The notes below the pieces were generated by a model. That model was given only the letters and a program-made list of their open reading frames with translations. It searched no databases and was not told the origin of the DNA. A program made the position numbers and the translations under genes. Positions 33,801 to 41,434 of a stretch of DNA of 64,000 bases are shown in pieces; within the stretch, counting starts at the first letter, position 1; every line of letters begins with the position of its first letter. Location of the stretch: contig OY730477.1 in the NCBI GenBank assembly GCA_963422745.1, positions 3,100,001 through 3,164,000 of the forward strand. Reading direction: 5' to 3'. Origin of the DNA: G963422745 sp963422745. GTDB taxonomy: Bacteria > Actinomycetota > Acidimicrobiia > Acidimicrobiales > Aldehydirespiratoraceae.

Positions 33801-34528
33801 ATCCTGGGATAGGTAAGTCTCATCCCGACCTTTACAAAGCTTTCGCCTGGCGAAACTGGCACCTAATCCGACCCGAAACCGGTTATGTCGGAGTGGTACT
33901 ACCCCGAACAGCGTTCGCCGATGCTGGTATGGCTTCCTGGCGACTCGATGTGATGGATCGGGGTGCGCTGGAGTTGACGACCTTGCGCAACAAGGGACAC
34001 TGGGTATTCGACGAGGTCCACCAGCAATATCAGATTTGCCTGGCGGTAATAGGTCACTCCCTACGACACGATCGAACGGTCACATTGAGAGGGCCGTATC
34101 GAGACCTTGACCACTATGAGCAAGGGATGAAACTCGAGCCGAGCAGGATCCCGATCGAGGAATTCAACACCTGGACATCCAACGCGGCTGTCCCGATGTT
34201 GCCATCCGATGACGCGCTCCGAGTGTTCCGCAAGATGCGTCAACAACCGCGGTTCGACGGATCCACCCCTTCCCCCGATCCATCAGGTAGACTTGATGGT
34301 TCAGCAGCAAAGAGCAGCAAAGAGCAGCAAAGAGCAGCAAAGAGCAGCAAAGAGCAGCAAAGAGCAGCAAAGAGCAGGTTTCGTCTGCTTCAGGAGCTCA
34401 ACGCCACCACGGACAAGTTCTTGTTCAGGCGGGGGATCAATCCCGATGGCAGCTCCGTCTCGTCTGGGAATTCGACGCAGGCAAGGACAAACCCCTCTTC
34501 GTCCGAGACGCCGGGGCCTGCGCAATGA
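30893..34528 (+). CDS. Eco57I-type DNA methyltransferase copy 2
   Basis: A 1,211-residue modification enzyme, uninterrupted counterpart of copy 1. The N-domain has GLLATHQLRNGVPTRPDW and WVILTRAASIRLHSTR with VGRRGRADTFVELNL, a possible nuclease-like module as in type IIG enzymes. The methyltransferase core has YFTKPFAVAHLL, motif I ADIAMGSGHFL (near 32850), YGVDRNPIAVELAR and motif IV LLGNPPWEKV (near 33600). The recognition region follows (YKAFAWRNWHLIR, GVVLPRTAFAD, HWVFDEVHQQYQICL). Near the end a 10-bp repeat (34303-34377) codes for SSKEQQRAAK blocks. As sequenced the frame then leaves the family sequence and stops in ATGA overlap with the downstream specificity-like gene. One more 10-bp unit would fuse the two. 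Cofactor would be S-adenosylmethionine; target unknown. Confidence 0.8.
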   Translation: MSVDDFLVNREPAYWSPPLDFPSSLTPMALFAQNAPNGLEVVVVSAVRRPTAVDLRNAWSKRRSKRATPVLLVALYATNEGNRASLCGPVGELAAVRHGVEVSVAERIADAALDEPSHHAATRLLHTYLPELDHGMPGLRNVGLLATHQLRNGVPTRPDWVDACRRARSLLIQRGRRLAEGLGFTVRTLGTRTSLLTTAGEPRAVAVFCRDDESFDTASGRFEGASPVSRALADAAEHQVDWVILTRAASIRLHSTRSDFGVGRRGRADTFVELNLALLPDESAGYLELLCSAQALDPETGSFTEIEHDSRRFATGLADRLRERVYHQTVPALAAAVAARIQDTQSKISVSTAPKKLPNSQTTRTPVTNDLNPGGGLASRVHNSSLTEADLRRAYEQVMVVLFRLLFTAYAEATDLLPYRTNGAYAERSLTATTQRLAEARRTGSEHYADDSTALWDGVVELWSAIDAGRDDWGVPAYDGGLFAEATEVNAAGAAIAEMRKLNDTEFGPALAGLLIDDSPNPEIEGSGPVDFRSLSVREFGTVYEGLLESALVVAADDLTVRKAKGNRAEQIVAAGPDDHVEIEAGQVYLTNRSGVRKSTGTYFTKPFAVAHLLDHALEPALNDHISRLDRCHDAGDDNALTAAFFDFRCADIAMGSGHFLVEALDRIEKRLSDWLALHPVPAVTSELDRLRKSALTALGDLGEGTAIEPSALLRRQVARRCIYGVDRNPIAVELARLAVWVNTFVPGLPLSFLDHNLVVGDSLTGVGTLDEVVTAFDPTANRDAPSLFRYQTLELLGRARASLARLARTSDATKAEIDHAQAAHDEAQHAVAGARALFDVITAHRAGVIHSLPENFDEAAFVALSTRRDVISTVSELAPVHFPAAFPEVFLRDRPGFDCLLGNPPWEKVMVEKKIWWGQFAPGVRSRNEKDMNDSIAELRRSRPDLEPIYQSEINRNNRTRAVLMAGPYPGIGKSHPDLYKAFAWRNWHLIRPETGYVGVVLPRTAFADAGMASWRLDVMDRGALELTTLRNKGHWVFDEVHQQYQICLAVIGHSLRHDRTVTLRGPYRDLDHYEQGMKLEPSRIPIEEFNTWTSNAAVPMLPSDDALRVFRKMRQQPRFDGSTPSPDPSGRLDGSAAKSSKEQQRAAKSSKEQQRAAKSRFRLLQELNATTDKFLFRRGINPDGSSVSSGNSTQARTNPSSSETPGPAQ
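34303..34377. repeat. 10-bp microsatellite, about 7.5 units, in methylase 2
   Basis: AGAGCAGCAA is repeated six times perfectly (34311-34370) with partial units on both sides. Ten is not divisible by three, so each gain or loss of a unit changes the downstream frame, while the tract itself stays open in all three frames. Confidence 0.95.
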
Positions 34529-35304
34529 CGCCAACCAGCGATTTCTGGCCGGTGTATACGGGCAAGTCGTTCAACCTGTGGAACCCTGACACCGGTGCCT
34601 ACTACGCCTCAGCCGATCCAGAGAAGGTGACGGCTGCGCTTCAGCAAAAGCGCAGCAACGGTCACCGGAACAAGCGGTCGGCCTTTTCAGAGATGCCCGA
34701 GGCCTGGATCAAAGATCGGGACACACTGCCTTGCCTGCGCCCCCGGATAGCCCTTCGCGATGTAACAAACAGTACAAACACCCGCACCGTGATCGCGGCG
34801 CTCGTGCCAGGTCACCGTGTAAACGTTCATAAGGCCCCGTACCTGCTACGAATCAAAGGAACCGAAAGACACGAGGCATTCCTTATAGGAGTGCTGTCGT
34901 CAATGATCCTGGACTGGTACGCCCGACGGGTGGTCGAATTGACCCTTTCGGCCGCAATTCTCAACAATTTTCCGATACCCGACGCAGACATTGACCACGA
35001 TCCCGTGGCCCGGCGAGTAGTGGAGATCGCCGCAAGGCTGGCCGCAGTGGACGACCGGTTCTGCGAGTGGGCATATGAAGTCGGCGTGGCAGTGGGTTCA
35101 GCCAATCATGCACTCACCAAGATTGATCTGATCTGTGAACTCGACGCCTGTGTCGCAGCTCTATACGGCCTTGACGAAGCCGATCTAATGGTCATCTACG
35201 ACACCTTCCACGAAGGCACCGACTACTCCGAACACCACGCAGCGGTGCTCGAGCATTTCCGACAGCTCTCCCAAACTGAAATCCCATGCGCCCCGGCATG
35301 TTGA
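34525..35304 (+). CDS. Specificity-like C-terminal subunit of methylase 2
   Basis: A 259-residue protein whose ATG overlaps the methylase stop (ATGA). It starts TPTSDFWPVYTGKSFNLWNPDTG and shares its whole length with the C-terminal part of copy 1 (e.g. NTRTVIAALVPGHRVNVHKAPYL, LDWYARRVVELTLSAAILNNF, GVAVGSANHALTKIDL). The frame is open far upstream of this ATG, back through the 10-bp repeat, and encodes plausible protein there (WQLRLVWEFDAGKDKPLFV). That supports a fused form as an alternative state. Target recognition for the methylase is the likely role, by comparison with Eco57I-type enzymes where this module is normally fused. Confidence 0.7.
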   Translation: MTPTSDFWPVYTGKSFNLWNPDTGAYYASADPEKVTAALQQKRSNGHRNKRSAFSEMPEAWIKDRDTLPCLRPRIALRDVTNSTNTRTVIAALVPGHRVNVHKAPYLLRIKGTERHEAFLIGVLSSMILDWYARRVVELTLSAAILNNFPIPDADIDHDPVARRVVEIAARLAAVDDRFCEWAYEVGVAVGSANHALTKIDLICELDACVAALYGLDEADLMVIYDTFHEGTDYSEHHAAVLEHFRQLSQTEIPCAPAC

Positions 35305-35365
35305 TCAAATCCTGACCCAAGCCGAGTCACTGACCGCTCAGGCTTGTGGCACCGCGCTCGGTAGT

Positions 35366-36511
35366 TCAATCTACCGGAGCGATGAAACCTTTGAGGCCGT
35401 AGGGCCTGTACGGGCCGAGAATGTTCTGCTCAAGGGCACCGATGCCAGCGCGTTCAACGCCGTTGGGGTCGGTGTAGACGGCTCGCACGAGGTGTTGCAC
35501 GTGCTGGTTCTCAAAGGCGGTCTCATCCACAGAGTCCAGCGACCATGACTCGCTGCCCACGCGCAGCTCGTCGTGCCATCGGCCGTGTCCCCATTCGGGA
35601 TGCGAATAACCGATGCCCTTCATGCGAAACGTGAACAAAGGGTCGAGGCTGATCTCGTGACGGGCACCGTCACGCAAAGAGGTCATCGCCAACGAAGCCG
35701 CTGAAATCATCCGGTTGTCGGGCTTGAAGGTGAGTTGGTGTTTGAGGTTGTGCATGTGTTCGGTTGCGGCGTCCTCAATACCGGGGAGTTCGTCCACCGA
35801 TGCATACGTCGCAAGCTTCGCACCGACCTGGAACAACGGCCGACCGAGATGGTCGTCAAACATCTGACAATGCAGGCACACATCATCAAAGTGCAGCGGC
35901 GCCCACAAAAAGAAGATCCCTCCGGACTGCGAAGCAGCGGGAGCGCCACGGGGGTCGCCGCCAGCGAGCGGTCGGGTCCCCCAGGACCGGTCCTTGGTGC
36001 CCCAGAACTGGTCGCGATTGAGCTCAACCCGATGACCGCCGAACTCAACCCATCCGCTCCAGCAGCCGAGCTGCGTGAAGCGGGTCGTGTCCATGATCCT
36101 GCGACGGCTCCCGACGATGTGGTGGCGGGGTTCCTCAACGTTGCCAGTTCGGCCCTCAAACAGCAGGTCGCATGCAAAGTCGGTGTCGTTGGAGTTGAGC
36201 ACGATTCGACAGGCTCGCATCGGCTCAACGACGCTCAGGTCAAAGGGCCCGATCCGCATGTCGGTCGGCTCGGTACCTGCCCGGGCAGAGGCGTGAAACG
36301 CATATTGCACGCCGTCGTGAACCACCGAGATCCCACAATCGTGCAGACCCAGATGGGGATACAGCGCGGTGCCTATGCCCAGGTAGAAGTCACCGGCACG
36401 CGAGCAGCCGTTGAACCAGTACCGCTCGTATACGTCCTTGTCGGTCGTGGCCGGATGCGCGATCGGATCTGGGGTCTGATGGATCGGGTAATCGTCGAAC
36501 TTTGACAGCAT
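35366..36511 (-). CDS. DUF7064/AttH-like conserved protein
   Basis: A 381-residue protein that I recognise only at family level: it resembles actinobacterial DUF7064/7065 proteins, which share an AttH/CrtC-like double lipocalin fold. Distinctive parts are YERYWFNGCSRAGDFYLGIG, DTTRFTQLGCWSGWVEFGG, DQFWGTKDRSWGTRPLAGGDP and FFLWAPLHFDDVCLHC. No signal peptide or membrane segment is seen, so it is probably cytoplasmic. Ligand and reaction are unknown; hydratase or lipid/isoprenoid binding are possibilities from the fold. GGAG precedes the ATG directly. It is transcribed toward methylase 2 and is followed upstream by the ABC exporter genes on the same strand, separated by 69 bp. Confidence 0.55.
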   Translation of the reverse strand: MLSKFDDYPIHQTPDPIAHPATTDKDVYERYWFNGCSRAGDFYLGIGTALYPHLGLHDCGISVVHDGVQYAFHASARAGTEPTDMRIGPFDLSVVEPMRACRIVLNSNDTDFACDLLFEGRTGNVEEPRHHIVGSRRRIMDTTRFTQLGCWSGWVEFGGHRVELNRDQFWGTKDRSWGTRPLAGGDPRGAPAASQSGGIFFLWAPLHFDDVCLHCQMFDDHLGRPLFQVGAKLATYASVDELPGIEDAATEHMHNLKHQLTFKPDNRMISAASLAMTSLRDGARHEISLDPLFTFRMKGIGYSHPEWGHGRWHDELRVGSESWSLDSVDETAFENQHVQHLVRAVYTDPNGVERAGIGALEQNILGPYRPYGLKGFIAPVD

Positions 36512-36580
36512 CTCCGCAGCGTGCCATGCGGATCGGCACCCAGTCGACTCCGGCGGAATCCGAGCAAGGAACGGGCGATC

Positions 36581-37417
36581 CTAGTGCTGCGGCGATCCCT
36601 GCAATTTGGCCTTACCCCCCTTGGAGCGTTGCCGCGGCGAGTCCGGCGTCTTTTCCCAACGGAACCGGGCCCGGGCCACGACCACTCCCACCACGGTCCA
36701 GGCAAGTAGCACGCCGAGGCGGTCCCAGGCGAAAGCGGGGGCGTCGCTGAACGGGGACATCGCCTTGGCGAATGCCACGGCGAACGGCTTGAGTGGGAGG
36801 ATGTCGCCGACAAGGTTGAGCCATGTCGGTGGGTCGTCCAGCGCCACGAACACGTTCGAAGTAAAAGCCATTGGCAGGATCGTGGCGTTTGCGGTCGCCA
36901 CTGCGCTGTTGCCGGTGGACGTCAACGACGCCAGCGCCACGCCCAGCGCAGCAAAGCAGAGAACCCCTGACAAGAAAGACAACAACATCGCTGGTGCCAT
37001 GGACGCCTGCAGGTTGATCCCATAGGCCGCCATGCCGACCCCCACCATCAGGCTGCTAGCTAGTAGCGCGACGATCATGGCCGCAAGGATCACCCCGGCC
37101 ATGAACACCCAGGGCGGGATTGGCGTGCCTCGCAGTCGCTTGAGGATGCCCTGCTCCCGCTTCAGCGAGAGGTTGACGGCGACGTTGGTGTAGGTCGCCG
37201 ATGCCGCCGCGAACACTGCCAGCCCAGCCGCGTAAAACTGCGCCGTGGTGACCGGACCGTATTCGAACTCCCCGATCTCGTCGTTGCCGAACAGAGCCAC
37301 GAACAACACAAGCATCCCGAGCGGCATTGCGAGAGTAAAGAACGCGGCAATCGCCGTCCGCCTGAAAATACGGAGCTCCGCCAGGATCCCCCGCCATATG
37401 AGTCGCAGGTCTCTCAT
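36581..37417 (-). CDS. ABC-2 type exporter permease
   Basis: A 278-residue integral membrane protein of the ABC-2 family with about six hydrophobic segments (for example AIAAFFTLAMPLGMLVLFVALFG, FYAAGLAVFAAASATYTNVAV, MLLSFLSGVLCFAALGVALASL and LGVLLAWTVVGVVVARARF). The N-terminus RDLRLIWRGILAELRIFRR and the central LKREQGILKRLRGTPIPPWVFMAG are typical of DrrB-like drug or lipid exporters. Its ATG overlaps the stop of the ATPase gene by four bases, so the two form one operon and one transporter. Substrate unknown. Confidence 0.85.
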   Translation of the reverse strand: MRDLRLIWRGILAELRIFRRTAIAAFFTLAMPLGMLVLFVALFGNDEIGEFEYGPVTTAQFYAAGLAVFAAASATYTNVAVNLSLKREQGILKRLRGTPIPPWVFMAGVILAAMIVALLASSLMVGVGMAAYGINLQASMAPAMLLSFLSGVLCFAALGVALASLTSTGNSAVATANATILPMAFTSNVFVALDDPPTWLNLVGDILPLKPFAVAFAKAMSPFSDAPAFAWDRLGVLLAWTVVGVVVARARFRWEKTPDSPRQRSKGGKAKLQGSPQH

Positions 37418-38352
37418 GACGCAGCCTCCGCCGAACCCACCAAGGATTGCTCTCCCACCAAGTTCAGGTAGACGTCCTCAAAGCTGATCGATTCGACGAT
37501 GAGACCCTCAAGTTCTATCCCTCGAGCAACGGCCCAGCCGGTGATGTGTGCCAGGTCTGCGGTGGGCGACGGGGTGGCGATGCTGACCCGGTTGTCTCGC
37601 CCGGTCGCCTTGCCTGCCAGCGGGGCAAGGAGTTCCTCCAGCGGGGAGTCCACGGAGGGCATCTGGAACCGGATCACCGTCTCGGTGGACACGTCGTGTC
37701 GCAACGACGCCGGGGTTCCCTCAGCGACGATCCTGCCCCCCGCCAGAACCGCAACCCGGTCCGCGAGCTGCTCGGCCTCATCCAGGTAGTGGGTGGTGAG
37801 CACGACGGTGCGTCCGCTGCCGGTCAGGTTGCGAATCAGATCCCAGCTCCGACGCCGAGCTGCGGGATCGAAGCCCGTTGTCGGCTCGTCCAGAAAGATC
37901 AGCTCAGGGTCACCGACCAACCCGAGAGCAAGATCCAGACGGCGTTGCCGCCCACCCGACAGCGTCGAAACCCGCTTGTGGGCCTGATCGCGTAGCTCGA
38001 CCGCTTCAAGTACCTCGTCAACGGGACGTCGGCGCGTATACGCGGTGGCATAAAGATCAACCACCTCGGCGACGGTCAGCACCTCGTCGATCCCGGCGGA
38101 CTGCAGAACTATCCCGATCCGATCGCGATAATCCCGCCCGCCCGAAGCCGGGTCGACCCCGAGCACCTTGACGTCGCCTGAATCGCGACGACGGTGGCCC
38201 TCCAAGATCTCAACCGTGGTCGACTTGCCAGCGCCGTTTGGGCCGAGGAGCGCAAAGACCTCGCCGCTCTCAACCGAGAACGACACGCCGTCAACGGCCT
38301 TGACTTCGCCGTAGTGCTTGACGAGATTCCCGACCTCAATGATGGCAGCCAT
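37414..38352 (-). CDS. ABC transporter ATP-binding protein, DrrA-like
   Basis: A 312-residue ATPase with Walker A LLGPNGAGKSTTVEIL, Q-loop IGIVLQSAG, signature VSTLSGGRQRRLDLALGL (SGGRQ rather than SGGQQ), Walker B LIFLDEPTTGFDP and H-loop LTTHYLDEA. The C-terminal ~90 residues match the extended tail of DrrA/CcmA-type exporters. It energises the permease encoded immediately downstream with a 4-bp overlap. TATAGT lies nine nucleotides before ATG 38352, giving a nearly leaderless mRNA. Confidence 0.9.
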   Translation of the reverse strand: MAAIIEVGNLVKHYGEVKAVDGVSFSVESGEVFALLGPNGAGKSTTVEILEGHRRRDSGDVKVLGVDPASGGRDYRDRIGIVLQSAGIDEVLTVAEVVDLYATAYTRRRPVDEVLEAVELRDQAHKRVSTLSGGRQRRLDLALGLVGDPELIFLDEPTTGFDPAARRRSWDLIRNLTGSGRTVVLTTHYLDEAEQLADRVAVLAGGRIVAEGTPASLRHDVSTETVIRFQMPSVDSPLEELLAPLAGKATGRDNRVSIATPSPTADLAHITGWAVARGIELEGLIVESISFEDVYLNLVGEQSLVGSAEAAS

Positions 38353-38361
38353 GAGTGACGA

Positions 38362-38367
38362 ACTATA
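38362..38367 (-). promoter_or_regulatory. -10 TATAGT of the ABC exporter operon
   Basis: TATAGT on the minus strand with nine nucleotides to ATG 38352. No clear -35. Confidence 0.45.
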
Positions 38368-38588
38368 GCATTACTTGAGCCAGCCTTACTTGAGCCTGAT
38401 CTCTTATTCAGGAATGGTGAATTTCTATTCGCGGATGGCGGCCCAACAATTCGGAGATGTTGACACCTGCCCCGGAAATGGTCAGGGCGACTAACTCGCC
38501 GACTCCGACACCTGCACAACTGCAGAACAAGCTCGTCATCGTGGGTCACCAGGCAGGATCGTGGGCCACCAGCAGGCAGACTCAGGTC

Positions 38589-38984
38589 GTGAATTTGCTG
38601 CCGGACATGTTTGTGGTCGGCAACTACCCGGCACGCTTTGAAGCGGACTTCGCGGTGGCGATGCTGAGAGACGCCGGGATCACGGGCATCATTATCGGCG
38701 ACACAACAGCAGAGACAGCAGGCCTCGGACGTATCCAACGCTTCGCGGTTGCCGTTCACTCAGACGCTGCCGAAGATGCTGCGGCCGTGCTCGCTGCAGA
38801 GAGTTCCGGAGAAGCAGCCGCCGAAATCGAAGTCCTGGACCGACAGTTTCATATGCACCGTTTCGCCGACAGGCCTACCTGGGTGCGCCTCAGCACCTAC
38901 ACCTTGCTCGCAGCGGTAGTGGGGCCGCTACTACTGGCTGTGCTGGTGCAACTCGGGTGGCTGGCTGGCAATCTGTTCCCATAG
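38589..38984 (+). CDS. DUF2007-like protein with C-terminal membrane helix
   Basis: A 131-residue protein. Its core MFVVGNYPARFEADFAVAML and AGITGIIIGDTT, then FAVAVHSDAAEDAAAVL, resembles DUF2007 (putative signal-transducing) domains. A membrane helix near the C-terminus (YTLLAAVVGPLLLAVLVQLGWLAG) would anchor it. GTG 38589 is chosen because CAGACT lies six nucleotides upstream, matching the leaderless pattern; ATG 38607 is an alternative. The longer frame to 38457 has no family similarity. Its coding end (GGCAATCTGTTCCC and stop) is echoed several times in the following array. Confidence 0.55.
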   Translation: MNLLPDMFVVGNYPARFEADFAVAMLRDAGITGIIIGDTTAETAGLGRIQRFAVAVHSDAAEDAAAVLAAESSGEAAAEIEVLDRQFHMHRFADRPTWVRLSTYTLLAAVVGPLLLAVLVQLGWLAGNLFP

Positions 38985-39340
38985 CCGACAATCTGCACCT
39001 ATGGCTGGCAATCTACCCTTTGCCGACAATCTGTTCCCTTAGGCAGGCAATCTGATCCCTTTACTGCGGCGTCCGAGCTGATTGCTGCGACATCCGAACT
39101 GCCGGGGTCTTACACTCTGATCCCTTTACTGCGGCGTCCGAGCTGATTGCTGCGACATCCGAACTGCCGGGGTCTTACACTCTGATCCCTTTACTGCGGC
39201 GTCCGAGCTGGTTGCAGTGGCGTCCGGCTGCCTTAACTGGAAATCTGCTCCCTTAGCCGACAACCTGTACCTAAGGCTAGCAATGTAACTATTGCCGACA
39301 ATCTGTTCCCGTGGCTGTGGGGTCCGAACTGCCAGGGCCT
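38960..39340. repeat. Array derived from the DUF2007 gene tail, partly 65-bp period
   Basis: The coding end GGCTGGCAATCTGTTCCCATAG-like phrase is repeated with changes at about 39000-39050 and 39240-39320. Between them TCTGATCCCTTTACTGCGGC recurs at 39051, 39116 and 39181 with an exact 65-bp period. No gene lies in 38985-39600. Confidence 0.8.
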
Positions 39341-39341
39341 C

Positions 39342-39625
39342 TTAAGCCATACCCTGACCATCAAGAAGTGATCGCACCCAAAAAGACGGCATCCGAACTG
39401 TCTGGGCCTTAAGCCATGCCCTGACCACCAAGAAGTGATCGCATCCAAGCTGCCAGGGCCTCTTGTGCCATGCCCTGACCACCAAGAAGTGATCGCATCC
39501 AAGAAGATGGCATCCGAACTGCCAGGGCCTCTTGTGCCATGCCCTGATCACCAAGAAGTGATCGCATCCAAGAAGATGACGCCCAAACTGCCCGGGCCTT
39601 TTACGCCATGCCCTGCCCACCAGAG
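39342..39625. repeat. Five copies of the ilvC 3' end
   Basis: Copies of TT(A/G)(A/C)GCCAT(G/A)CCCTG start at 39342, 39409, 39463, 39532 and 39601. The last is the real coding end of ilvC (GGCAGGGCATGGCGTAA on the minus strand). Spacings are 67, 54, 69 and 69 bp. Confidence 0.85.
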
Positions 39626-40638
39626 GACTGCGCAACGGACTGCCTACCAGCGGAAATCCACGGCATCATGGCACGCAGTTCCTTGCCCACCTTTTCGATC
39701 GGGTGTTCGTGCCCGGCCTGCTCCAGGGTGCGAAACCGCGACCGACCCGACCGACTCTCCTGTACCCAGTTGGCTGCGAAGGTGCCGGACTGAATCTCGG
39801 TGAGGAGCTGTTTCATGGCGGCTTTCGTGTCATCAGTAACGATACGAGGACCGCAGCTGAGATCGCCCCACTCTGCTGTATCAGAAACGGAGTAACGCAT
39901 CCCGGCGATGCCCTCCTCATACATCAGGTCGACGATCAGCTTCAGCTCGTGCAGGCACTCAAAGTAGGCAATCTCGGGTTGGTAACCAGCCTCAATCAGA
40001 GTTTCGAAACCGGCCTGCACCAAGCGAGTGGTGCCACCGCAGAGAACGGCCTGCTCACCAAACAGGTCGGTCTCGGTCTCCTCAGTGAACGTGGTTTCGA
40101 TGACCCCGGCACGTGCGCCACCGATCGCATCGGCGTAGGCAAGCGCCAGCGCCTTGGCCCCACCTGTGGCGTCCTGTTCGACAGCAATCAGCGCGGGCAC
40201 GCCTCCGCCTTCAACGTAGGTACGCCTCACGAGATGACCGGGACCCTTCGGGGCAACCATGCAAACGTCGATGCCTGAAGCGGGCCGAATCAGATCGAAA
40301 CGGATGTTGAAGCCATGCGCAAAGAACAAAGCGTCGCCGTCGTTCATGTTCGGTGCCACGTGTTGGTCGTATACCTCAGCCATCTCGGTGTCGGGCATCA
40401 ACATCATTGCGACGTCGGCCTCAGCAACGGCATCGGAGATTGACAACACCCGCAGGCCTTCGTCGGAGGCCTTGTCGAATGATCCGGACCCGCTACGAAG
40501 GCCGACGCGCACGTCAATTCCGGAGTCCCTGAGGTTCAGCGCATGGGCGTGCCCTTGGGAGCCGTATCCGAGAACCGCGACCTTGCGGTCGGCAATCGCG
40601 GAGCGGTCCACGTCGGATTCGTAATAGATGTTGGCCAC
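39601..40638 (-). CDS. ilvC: Ketol-acid reductoisomerase
   Basis: IlvC (EC 1.1.1.86) converts acetolactate or acetohydroxybutyrate to the dihydroxy acid with NADPH and Mg2+, the second common step of valine, leucine and isoleucine synthesis. The N-terminal nucleotide fold has VAVLGYGSQGHAHALNLRDSG and the NADPH loop GLRSGSGSF. The metal and substrate residues fall in FTEETETDLFGEQAVLCGG and later LIVDLMYEEGIAGM with SDTAEWGD. The length of 345 residues fits class I enzymes. GTG 40638 has AGGAG eight nucleotides upstream. It follows ilvB and ilvN on the same strand after a 292-bp gap containing repeats. The coding end is the source of the tandem copies downstream. Confidence 0.95.
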   Translation of the reverse strand: MANIYYESDVDRSAIADRKVAVLGYGSQGHAHALNLRDSGIDVRVGLRSGSGSFDKASDEGLRVLSISDAVAEADVAMMLMPDTEMAEVYDQHVAPNMNDGDALFFAHGFNIRFDLIRPASGIDVCMVAPKGPGHLVRRTYVEGGGVPALIAVEQDATGGAKALALAYADAIGGARAGVIETTFTEETETDLFGEQAVLCGGTTRLVQAGFETLIEAGYQPEIAYFECLHELKLIVDLMYEEGIAGMRYSVSDTAEWGDLSCGPRIVTDDTKAAMKQLLTEIQSGTFAANWVQESRSGRSRFRTLEQAGHEHPIEKVGKELRAMMPWISAGRQSVAQSSGGQGMA

Positions 40639-40791
40639 GGCAGTTTCTCCTGGGTGTTGCTGTTGGCTGTATTGCTGTTAGCTGTTCGTTTATCGGGGGT
40701 GGATCCAAGACGTCGGATCTGGTCGGGTTGGATCCAAGACGTCGGATCTCTTTAGCGCCATATTTCTGTAGCGCCATATTGTTGTAGTTCA

Positions 40792-40880
40792 TGGTGCCGG
40801 TCGATAGATCCTGGTGCCCGTTCGATGAATCGTGGTGCCGGTCGATAGATCCTGGTGCCCGTTCGATGAATCGTGGTGCA
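40792..40880. repeat. 41-bp tandem repeat between ilvN and ilvC
   Basis: TGGTGCCGGTCGATAGATCC plus TGGTGCCCGTTCGATGAATC occurs at 40792 and 40833, with a partial third copy. Nearby GGATCCAAGACGTCGGATCT and TAGCGCCATATT are each doubled. This lies in the mRNA leader of ilvC. Confidence 0.8.
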
Positions 40881-40930
40881 CGGTCGATGGTTTCGGTGTT
40901 GAGGTACACGATGTTGATGTACAAACGTGT

Positions 40931-41434
40931 TCAGGGATCGAGAGCTGGCAACGCCACCCGCCCGGTCCGCTGAAGTTCGGCGATCCCGAAGGGTCGTAGT
41001 CGTTCCTCGAGTTCGTCGAGTCGTGCAGGGCGAGCCGAGAACGACAACATGACGCGATCGTTGCCCTCGCTCATCACATAGGCGCGATAGTCGTCAATGA
41101 TCTCCATCAGTTCACGGCGTTGGCCATCGTTGACGTTGATAGTGATGAGCATCAACTCACGTTCGATCGCCTCATCAGGATCGAGTTGGACGATGTCGAC
41201 CACGTTGACAAGCTTGTCGAGCTGTTTGATGACCTGCTCCAGCGATGTCCCTTCCACGTCGACCGTGAAGGTGATGCGGCTGAAGCGTTCGTTGTTTGTG
41301 GGTGCAACCGCCAAGGAGTGGATGTTGAAACCACGTCGGGAGAAGAGCCCAGCGACCCGGGCCAGCACACCCGGCTTATTCTCAACGGTGGTGACGAGCG
41401 TGTGCCAGCGGCCAGCCGGGCTGATCTGGCTCAT
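40931..41434 (-). CDS. ilvN: Acetolactate synthase small (regulatory) subunit
   Basis: A 167-residue IlvN/IlvH protein with an N-terminal ACT domain (HTLVTTVENKPGVLARVAGLFSRRGFNIHSL) that binds valine for feedback control, followed by ISRITFTVDVEG-like sequence (RFSRITFTVDVEG) and the C-terminal ALS domain ending GIAELQRTGRVAL. It activates and regulates the IlvB catalytic subunit. Its start overlaps the ilvB stop by four bases (ATGA), the usual translational coupling. Confidence 0.95.
   Translation of the reverse strand: MSQISPAGRWHTLVTTVENKPGVLARVAGLFSRRGFNIHSLAVAPTNNERFSRITFTVDVEGTSLEQVIKQLDKLVNVVDIVQLDPDEAIERELMLITINVNDGQRRELMEIIDDYRAYVMSEGNDRVMLSFSARPARLDELEERLRPFGIAELQRTGRVALPALDP

Noticed and set aside
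35744..36505. 256-residue + strand frame opposite the DUF7064-like gene
   Set aside because: It is the antisense shadow of a gene with clear family features and has no motif of its own.
40514..40924. Open frame MYINIVYLNTETIDRAP upstream of ilvC as a leader protein
   Set aside because: It runs through tandem repeats and into ilvC in another frame, and lacks a run of Ile/Val/Leu codons near a terminator hairpin.
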